DNA from: Puniceicoccaceae bacterium K14 | Lineage (GTDB): Bacteria; Verrucomicrobiota; Verrucomicrobiia; Opitutales; Opitutaceae | Length of the DNA: 53,017 bases | Direction: 5' to 3' | NCBI GenBank assembly: GCA_022538095.1 | Contig: JAKYXN010000038.1 | Span: forward strand, 1 to 53,017 | Shown here: in pieces, positions 47,122 to 53,017 of the stretch | Layout of the letters: each line of letters begins with the position of its first letter | Numbering within the stretch: position 1 is the first letter of the stretch | Program-made: the position numbers and the translations under genes | Notes under the pieces: generated by a model | Databases searched by the model: none | What the model saw: only the letters and a program-made list of their open reading frames with translations | What the model was told of the DNA's origin: nothing

Positions 47122-49915
47122 GCAATGCTTGGAGAAGGTCCTTTTTGAGCTCCTCCAGTTTTTCTGTTTTGATTGCCTTTTTATTGTTCCCAGGCGCTAA
47201 ATGAAGAGTATCGATAGCGATGCCACGTTCGGTATTAATACGAGCGAAAGCGATGTCGAATTCGTGAGCGGAAACGCAATTGGAAATTTGGTACAAGAGT
47301 CCGACGTGGTCCTTAGCCTGAACTTCCAGAATTGTTCGCTTGAGAGACAATTCCTGATACACTTCGACTTGAGGTTTGAAAGTGTCAGCTAGGGGGTTGT
47401 CCTTGGCTGTAAAGATATTGGAAGCGAGTTGCTTGTTGATTTCTCGGATTCGAGGATAAAGGTCAGCATTGTTTATCAATGAATCGTTGAGGGATGCTTC
47501 AAAATCTTGTCTGGCTTTCTTGGCGTTGCTGTAGCCTCGTTCGCTCTCGGTTACGTAGAAAGTGTCGATTGCAATATGGTCATCTCGAGAAGTAGCCTTC
47601 GCACTCAATATACTGTAGCCCGCGATATTCAACGATCCTGCTAACTTATGGAAAAGTCCGGCTCTGTCCCAGGTAACGACGTTGATTACTGTGTAGCTTC
47701 TATTGACGTCTTGGTTCCAATCGATGACTGGTTGTAGGGCTCCTATGGATTCGGCGTTGGAGATATCTCGCAAGAGTTGATTGATCATCTTAATGTGTAA
47801 GATTATCTCGTCCTGCATTGTATTGATAAAATACCTATCGGGAAGCAATTTGAAATGAGCGTTGATTTCTTCGTTGCTTACTCCTTCGATATTTAATTCT
47901 AGCAATTCTTGGCGGGTCATTTCTTTTTGCTTTTTATAGAGCTCATCAATTTTACCGTTTGTTTTAAGAACTTCTAATGTGCGAGTGTACAATGTCCTGT
48001 GAAGGGTGTCCTTATAGCTATTCCAAAGCCGTTGGGCCGTTCCGCGAGCATCGCAAAACGTGTGAGTGTACAATAATCTGAGTTGTTCCGTAGTTTCAAC
48101 TTTATCGGCAAAAACTTTTGCAGTTTCTGGATCATCGAGGTCATACCGCTGCCAGAATCGTGCCATTTCTAAATGGTTTCGAATAATAAATCTAACTAAT
48201 TTTCTTTTACCTTCGTCTAACCTCATTCGTTCGAGAATCTTCTCAGCGATTGGAATACCATTTTCAGCATGGTTTTTGATTCCTTTGGCTTTTCCGATGT
48301 CGTGCAGAAAGAGGATAAGGTATAGGAGCTTAGGTTGGTCTAAGCTATGGAGCACTTCTCGGTAAGGTCGGTAAATTGGATCGGGATCGGTGAAAATATT
48401 GTCGAGTTCACGCACCGTATGGAGGATATGAATATCTGCCGTGTAACGGTGAAAATATTCGTGCTGTACGAGGCAGGTTAATTTGCCCCACTCGGGGACG
48501 AAGTGTCCGAGCACTCCGTGTTCGTGCATTGAGTTGAGAGTTGGATACACATTGCCTGTTTCTTGCAATATGGTGCGGAAGGTCGAGTTGGCTGCTTCTG
48601 AATTAATGATGTTCTCATCAATCATGGGAAGCGATGCTCTAATTAGAGCTCGCAGCTCAAAATCCAACTTGACGTCGTGCAGCTGTTTGTGGCGGAAAAT
48701 TCGAATGAGCCGGAGTGGGTCGTCTTTGAAAACGTCTGGATTATCCGTGGAAATTTCTGAGGCTCGAATAATGAACCCGTCTAGCTTGGTGAGTTTGTCT
48801 TTTCGACGGACCTTCAAAAATTCCTTGATACTATTGAGCGTGCCGTGGGCGCCACTTGATTCCTCTTTGACCGCTTTGAGCGACAGGCGATTTTCAATGA
48901 CAGTGGAAATTTCGAATATCGTGTTCGCATGCTTGTAGTAGTCCTTCATGAAGGTTTCTACTCGGGCGAACATATCGGCTTCGGTGTAACCGAGCGATTT
49001 CGCGACTTTGGGCTGAACTTCCAATGATAGTAAATCTGTTGGGCGTTTAGAGCGGAAGTGGAGTTCGTTTCGTGTTCGAATAAGAAAGTTGTAGGCTTCG
49101 TTGAACTCTTTGAGTTCTTGAGTCTTCAAGTAGTGAAGTTGCTCCAAGCCTTCAACCTGTTGAATGTCTAACCTTACCTGAGCCATCCAAAGAGTGTTGT
49201 GATAGTCTCGCAGACCACCGACTCCGTTCTTGATATCAGGTTCTTGTAGAAAAACGCTGGACCCAAATTTGGCGCGTCGGTCTTTTTGGTCTTTTAGGCG
49301 TTCGTCTATGTATTCCTTGGGATTCTCTTTACGATAAAACAGATAATAGGATTTTCTGAACCCTTTGTAGAGTTGGTCTGATCCGTATAGAATGCGTGAC
49401 TCGAGTAGGGATGTTTTAGTTTGGATATCGCTTCGAGCTTCGTCGAAGACATCGTCAACTGTCCTGCTAGAATGTCCGACTTTTAAACCACAGTCCCAAA
49501 GTGGGTAGAGCATGCTATGGACCATGTGTTCTTGGCCTTTTTCAAGGAGGCTCGAGTTTGATTTGGAAGGATATAGGAACATGATATCCACATCGCTCAG
49601 GGGGCTTAGCTCCGCTCTCCCATATCCCCCAATTGCTACGATAGCAGTTGATAGGTCTTTTCCAAAGTCTTTCTCTTTGAGTGCTTGCAGGGCAGGTGCT
49701 GCGAGGCTTTTTACCAGGCAATCGACCACGCAGGTGAGCTCTTTGACGACGACCATTCCGGAAGATCCGTCTCGGTGGCGTTGCTTGATTATAGCTGTTT
49801 GCTCCTTAAGAAATTCTTTGCAGGCAGCGGTCTTGTCCGCAGTGCTTGTGGATAGGTCGAAGGCGAGCTTTTTGCTCGCTTCTGCTAGAATGCGCTTTTC
49901 CTGAAATTGAATCAT
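47108..49915 (-). CDS. glnD: [Protein-PII] uridylyltransferase / uridylyl-removing enzyme GlnD
   Basis: Bifunctional nitrogen sensor that adds UMP to PII when glutamine is low and removes it when glutamine is high. 935 residues with the full domain order: nucleotidyltransferase (GGYGRAELSPLSDVDIMFLY, Gly96-Gly97, Asp108 and Asp110), a GlnD linker and PII-uridylyltransferase helical region (IKNGVGGLRDYHNTLW), the HD phosphohydrolase (ILFLHDIGKAKG, NHAENG), and two C-terminal ACT domains (VVTWDRAGLFHKLAGSLNIAGY and QAKDHVGLLYQISN) for glutamine. No PII (glnB) or glutamine synthetase gene adjoins it. It diverges from valS across about 200 bases that carry no visible T-box or riboswitch. Confidence 0.95.
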   Translation of the reverse strand: MIQFQEKRILAEASKKLAFDLSTSTADKTAACKEFLKEQTAIIKQRHRDGSSGMVVVKELTCVVDCLVKSLAAPALQALKEKDFGKDLSTAIVAIGGYGRAELSPLSDVDIMFLYPSKSNSSLLEKGQEHMVHSMLYPLWDCGLKVGHSSRTVDDVFDEARSDIQTKTSLLESRILYGSDQLYKGFRKSYYLFYRKENPKEYIDERLKDQKDRRAKFGSSVFLQEPDIKNGVGGLRDYHNTLWMAQVRLDIQQVEGLEQLHYLKTQELKEFNEAYNFLIRTRNELHFRSKRPTDLLSLEVQPKVAKSLGYTEADMFARVETFMKDYYKHANTIFEISTVIENRLSLKAVKEESSGAHGTLNSIKEFLKVRRKDKLTKLDGFIIRASEISTDNPDVFKDDPLRLIRIFRHKQLHDVKLDFELRALIRASLPMIDENIINSEAANSTFRTILQETGNVYPTLNSMHEHGVLGHFVPEWGKLTCLVQHEYFHRYTADIHILHTVRELDNIFTDPDPIYRPYREVLHSLDQPKLLYLILFLHDIGKAKGIKNHAENGIPIAEKILERMRLDEGKRKLVRFIIRNHLEMARFWQRYDLDDPETAKVFADKVETTEQLRLLYTHTFCDARGTAQRLWNSYKDTLHRTLYTRTLEVLKTNGKIDELYKKQKEMTRQELLELNIEGVSNEEINAHFKLLPDRYFINTMQDEIILHIKMINQLLRDISNAESIGALQPVIDWNQDVNRSYTVINVVTWDRAGLFHKLAGSLNIAGYSILSAKATSRDDHIAIDTFYVTESERGYSNAKKARQDFEASLNDSLINNADLYPRIREINKQLASNIFTAKDNPLADTFKPQVEVYQELSLKRTILEVQAKDHVGLLYQISNCVSAHEFDIAFARINTERGIAIDTLHLAPGNNKKAIKTEKLEELKKDLLQALQKES

Positions 49916-50115
49916 CTACACGGGGTCCGTTGAGCTTTAATGGAGGTAGGTAGAGTGAGCTAGAGGATTGTTCAAGCAGCAAGACAGGCAATTTCGAATT
50001 TGCTTTCTAAAGGGTTGGGTTCCTGAACTTGAGCGCTAAAGACCAAATTCTTGTTGTCTTGAGCAGGAGAGCTCTTATTCGCTTAAGACTTTTTCCCATA
50101 TAAACAGATAAGCGA

Positions 50116-52845
50116 ATGGCGACGGAATTAAACCAAAGTTACGATCCTAAGAATGTTGAGTCCAAGTGGTATAAAGCTTGGGAGGAAAATGGATGTTTCG
50201 AAGGAGAAGTGAGAGAAGGGCAGGAGCCGTTCTCTATAATGATTCCACCACCAAATGTGACTGGCATGTTGCACATGGGGCATGTGTTGGATAACACTTT
50301 GCAGGACATATTTATTCGTCGTGCTCGCGTGAGTGGAAAATCTGCCCTTTGGTTCCCAGGAACGGACCATGCGTCTATCGCGACACAGGTAAAAGTTGAG
50401 CAAGCCTTGCGAAAGGAAGGATCGTCTCGTCGTGAAATTGGGCGTGAGAAATTTTTGGAACGTGCATGGGAGTGGAGCGATGACCATGGTGGAATTATCT
50501 TAAACCAATTGCGCACTTTGGGGGCATCGTGTGATTGGCGTCGGACGACTTTCACTATGGACGATGCCTATCAGCGTTCTGTGCATGAGGCGTTCGTAAA
50601 ACTATACGAGCGTGGCTATATTTATCGCGGGAAGCGTTTGGTGAATTGGTGTCCTGTTTCGCAAACGGCTTTGAGTAACGAAGAGGTGATTATGAAACCT
50701 CAGAAGGGTAAGCTGTATAAGATGCGTTACGAGGTTGCGGAAGAGCCCGGTCGCTTTGTAGAGATTTCAACGACTCGCCCGGAAACGATCATGGGCGATA
50801 CCGGAGTTGCGATTCATCCGGATGACGAACGTTACCAAGATTTGATCGGTAAACATTGTTGGAGGCCGTTCCCGAGAGAAAAAATTCCTTTCGTTGCGGA
50901 TCGAGCAGTGGAAAAAGACTTTGGGACTGGAGTCTTGAAAGTGACTCCAGCTCACGACCAAGTAGATTTTGATATTGGAAAGCGTCATGGCTTGCCGTTG
51001 ATTGATGTAATGAATCCTGATGGGACTCTGAATGAGCTCGGGGGTGAATTTGCAGGAATGGATCGCTTTAAGGCGCGCAAAGCTGCGGTTGCTAAGCTGG
51101 AGGAGCTTGGACTTCTGGTTGAGGCCGAGGACTACGACAACAATGTTGGGTTTTCTGAACGAGCAGATGTGCCGATTGAGCCACGCTTATCGGAGCAATG
51201 GTACTTGAAGTATCCCAAGGTAGAGGAAGCAAAGCGTGCAGTGGAAAAAGGCATTATCCGCTTCCATCCTAAACGTTGGGAAAAAGTCTACCTTCACTGG
51301 CTGAACAATATCGAAGATTGGTGCATTAGTCGTCAGCTTTGGTGGGGACAACGCATTCCAGTTTGGTACAAAAAGGGCGAAGATAGAACCAACTCTGAAA
51401 ATATCCATGTATCGGTCGATGGTCCTTCGGATCCAGAAAACTGGGAGCAAGATGATGATGTTTTGGATACGTGGGCATCGTCGTATTTGTGGCCATTTGC
51501 GACTTTTGGCTGGCCGTCGCAAGATGAAAAAACGCTCAAGGAATTGAATTATTTCTTCCCGACGAGTGTGTTAGTGACTGGCTTCGATATCATTTTCTTC
51601 TGGGTGGCTCGGATGATCATGGCGAGTTTGGAGTTAATGGGCGAAGACAAGAAGGAGCTGTCAGACGAGGAAATCTCTAAACGAATTCCGTTCCGCGATA
51701 TCTTTATTCATGGACTGATCCGAGATCAGAAAGGGCGTAAGATGTCTAAATCTTTGGGGAATTCTCCAGACCCATTGGATTTGATCGAAAAGTTCGGAGC
51801 CGATGGTTTGCGCTTTGGTATCATAAACATTGCGCCAAGCGGTTCTGATATTCTATTCGCCGAAGATCGAATCGAAATCGGTAGAAACTTCTGTAACAAG
51901 CTCTGGAACGCGTGCCGGTTCCGTCAGATGAATGGAGCTACCGATGGTAACCAATCATTGGATGCAGTGCTTGATCGATTCAAGGGAGCTGAAATTGATG
52001 GTTACGGAAACTGGATCCTGCATCGCTTGCTGGAAACGATGAAGGAAGTGGAAGGTCAGTTCGAGAAATTTGAAATCCACCAGTTGACACATTCGTTGCA
52101 CACTTTCTTCTGGGGAGATTTTTGTGACTGGTATGTCGAGGCTGCTAAGGCTATGCTCCTATCAAAGGATGATCCTAGAAATGGGGGAGCTCTTGCAGTA
52201 TCGGATCTCGTGATTCGCCAGTCCTTGCTTTTGTTGCATCCAGTAATGCCACATATTACTGAAGAATTGTGGCAGGCGATGGGCTTTTGCGAAAAGGGCG
52301 ATTTCTTGCAGAATACAGTTCTGGGATCTTCAGCGGAATTGCGTGAGGCACTCGCTAAGCGAGGAGTCACAGTTGATTCGAAGAAGGCTCAAGATATCGA
52401 GCAGGTGAAAGAAATTATCGCAAAGGCAAGAGCGGTAAAAGCGGAATACAATGTAGCCTCTAAAAGGGACGTGACTTTGTTTGTAACTCCGGGCGTTCCA
52501 GAGAGCTTGAACGTATTACAGGATAATTTGGATACGATTAAAAAACTTGCAGGTGCGGCTGAGATAGAATTCAAGGACACCGTTGAGAATTTGCCTGGAT
52601 CGGTCGCTAATCTTGGAACGGTCTATTTGGACTTGTCTAGCGCGGTTGATGTTGAGGCAGAAAAAGAACGCCTCAGCAAAGAATTGCAAAAACTGGAGAA
52701 GGCGATCGCTGCGGGATCTGGCAAGCTAAAGAATGAAAAATTCATAAGCAAAGCTCCCCCCCAGGTTGTAGAAGGGGCTAAAAAACAATTAGCGGAAACG
52801 CAGGCAAAGTACGACGAGACGAAGCGTTTGCTTGAAAGCTTGTAG
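50116..52845 (+). CDS. valS: Valyl-tRNA synthetase ValS
   Basis: Class I synthetase that charges tRNA-Val, 909 residues, normal for the family. The HIGH-type motif is PPPNVTGMLHMGHVL (about 44-58), the editing (CP1) domain includes ISTTRPETIMGDTGVAI, and the KMSKS motif is GRKMSKSLGNSPDPLD. The anticodon-binding helical domain and the C-terminal coiled-coil arm (KERLSKELQKLEKAIA...KYDETKRLLESL) are both present. The upstream region has no T-box leader. Confidence 0.97.
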   Translation: MATELNQSYDPKNVESKWYKAWEENGCFEGEVREGQEPFSIMIPPPNVTGMLHMGHVLDNTLQDIFIRRARVSGKSALWFPGTDHASIATQVKVEQALRKEGSSRREIGREKFLERAWEWSDDHGGIILNQLRTLGASCDWRRTTFTMDDAYQRSVHEAFVKLYERGYIYRGKRLVNWCPVSQTALSNEEVIMKPQKGKLYKMRYEVAEEPGRFVEISTTRPETIMGDTGVAIHPDDERYQDLIGKHCWRPFPREKIPFVADRAVEKDFGTGVLKVTPAHDQVDFDIGKRHGLPLIDVMNPDGTLNELGGEFAGMDRFKARKAAVAKLEELGLLVEAEDYDNNVGFSERADVPIEPRLSEQWYLKYPKVEEAKRAVEKGIIRFHPKRWEKVYLHWLNNIEDWCISRQLWWGQRIPVWYKKGEDRTNSENIHVSVDGPSDPENWEQDDDVLDTWASSYLWPFATFGWPSQDEKTLKELNYFFPTSVLVTGFDIIFFWVARMIMASLELMGEDKKELSDEEISKRIPFRDIFIHGLIRDQKGRKMSKSLGNSPDPLDLIEKFGADGLRFGIINIAPSGSDILFAEDRIEIGRNFCNKLWNACRFRQMNGATDGNQSLDAVLDRFKGAEIDGYGNWILHRLLETMKEVEGQFEKFEIHQLTHSLHTFFWGDFCDWYVEAAKAMLLSKDDPRNGGALAVSDLVIRQSLLLLHPVMPHITEELWQAMGFCEKGDFLQNTVLGSSAELREALAKRGVTVDSKKAQDIEQVKEIIAKARAVKAEYNVASKRDVTLFVTPGVPESLNVLQDNLDTIKKLAGAAEIEFKDTVENLPGSVANLGTVYLDLSSAVDVEAEKERLSKELQKLEKAIAAGSGKLKNEKFISKAPPQVVEGAKKQLAETQAKYDETKRLLESL

Positions 52846-52873
52846 AAGCCGATCGAGGTTTAGTTTTAAAAAG

Positions 52874-52907
52874 AAAAAAGCACGCCGAGTTGGCGTGCTT
52901 TTTTTTT
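52874..52907 (+). terminator. Intrinsic terminator of valS
   Basis: AAAAAAGCACGCC (52874-52886), loop GAGTT, GGCGTGC (52892-52898), then a run of nine T. The best-formed terminator in the window, 29 bases past the valS stop codon. Confidence 0.95.
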
Positions 52908-52980
52908 GTCTGAATGTAAATTGTAAGCGTCCGTTCTAGGGCGTCTGGTTTTTGAAACAGCGTTTTGATATTCTGTGTGG

Positions 52981-53017
52981 ATGTCTCGAATCGAAACGGA
53001 ACGCTGCTACGTCTATT
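52981..53017 (+). CDS. Start of a further gene, cut by the window edge
   Basis: ATG at 52981 opens a frame (MSRIETERCYVY) that runs off the end. The first residues resemble the I-ETER-L start of RimJ-type GNAT acetyltransferases, but twelve codons are too few to decide. Confidence 0.3.
   Translation, partial: MSRIETERCYVY

Noticed and set aside
49916-50115. Possible T-box leader for valS
   Set aside because: No T-box consensus, specifier loop or terminator/antiterminator pair was found in the 200 bases before valS.

Overview
The window reads as a chromosomal segment of a Gram-negative, polysaccharide-degrading bacterium, most likely a marine-type Verrucomicrobiota of the Opitutae lineage. 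That placement is inferred from gene content: a CarboxypepD-reg TonB receptor with an IELDPLVV box, a secreted sulfatase, a DUF5060-type hydrolase, GH43, a Rho with a very long Lys/Ala and Arg/Gly/Asn-rich N-terminus, and almost no Shine-Dalgarno sequences. No rRNA, tRNA or CRISPR array was seen.

Layout. 1-4293: a palindrome cluster, then a TonB-dependent receptor and a secreted phytase-like propeller (+), ended by a terminator inside the convergent modC. 4227-6860: modABC molybdate transporter (-). 7300-10829: a 27-codon upstream ORF overlapping a hybrid histidine kinase with three duplicated PAS domains (+). 10870-12120: BASS-family transporter (-). 12291-15050: a fur-katG peroxide-defence unit (-) with its terminator and a possible operator. 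15165-18491: a secreted YHYH-sulfatase fusion (-). 18492-19727: an AT-rich, nearly gene-free stretch holding a small amber-interrupted gene, followed by a GT2 glycosyltransferase (+) with the only strong ribosome binding site seen. 20555-29678: a seven-gene catabolic operon (-): decarboxylating dehydrogenase, MFS transporter, Gfo/Idh/MocA dehydrogenase, VOC protein, four-carbon acid sugar kinase, secreted DUF5060-type hydrolase and cyclase. 29797-35999: a Calx-beta protein, a 1304-residue seven-bladed FG-GAP protein whose C-terminus resembles Tc toxin A, and a XylR-type regulator in one unit (-). 36229-36753: an IS3 orfA remnant abutting a truncated gene. 36853-41069: a secreted protein carrying a TonB-box-like motif, an ADP-ribosylglycohydrolase with a signal peptide, and a GH43 beta-xylosidase-like enzyme (-). 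41328-47058: coaE, rho, pilB-like and pilT (+). 47108-49915: glnD (-). 50116-52845: valS (+) with a strong terminator, then the first codons of a further gene at the edge.

How it fits together. The right end is conserved housekeeping: CoA synthesis, transcription termination, type IV pilus motors, nitrogen sensing and tRNA charging. The left and middle are accessory nutrient-acquisition modules: phytate or another ligand through the TonB receptor, molybdate, a sulfated or uronic polysaccharide through sulfatase, hydrolase, MFS and acid-sugar kinase, and xylan-like glycans through GH43. The parts that look least described are the FG-GAP/Tc-like operon, the acid-sugar operon that pairs an OtnK-type kinase with an isopropylmalate-dehydrogenase-type enzyme instead of PdxA2, the YHYH-sulfatase fusion, and the TonB-box motif on a protein that is not a receptor.
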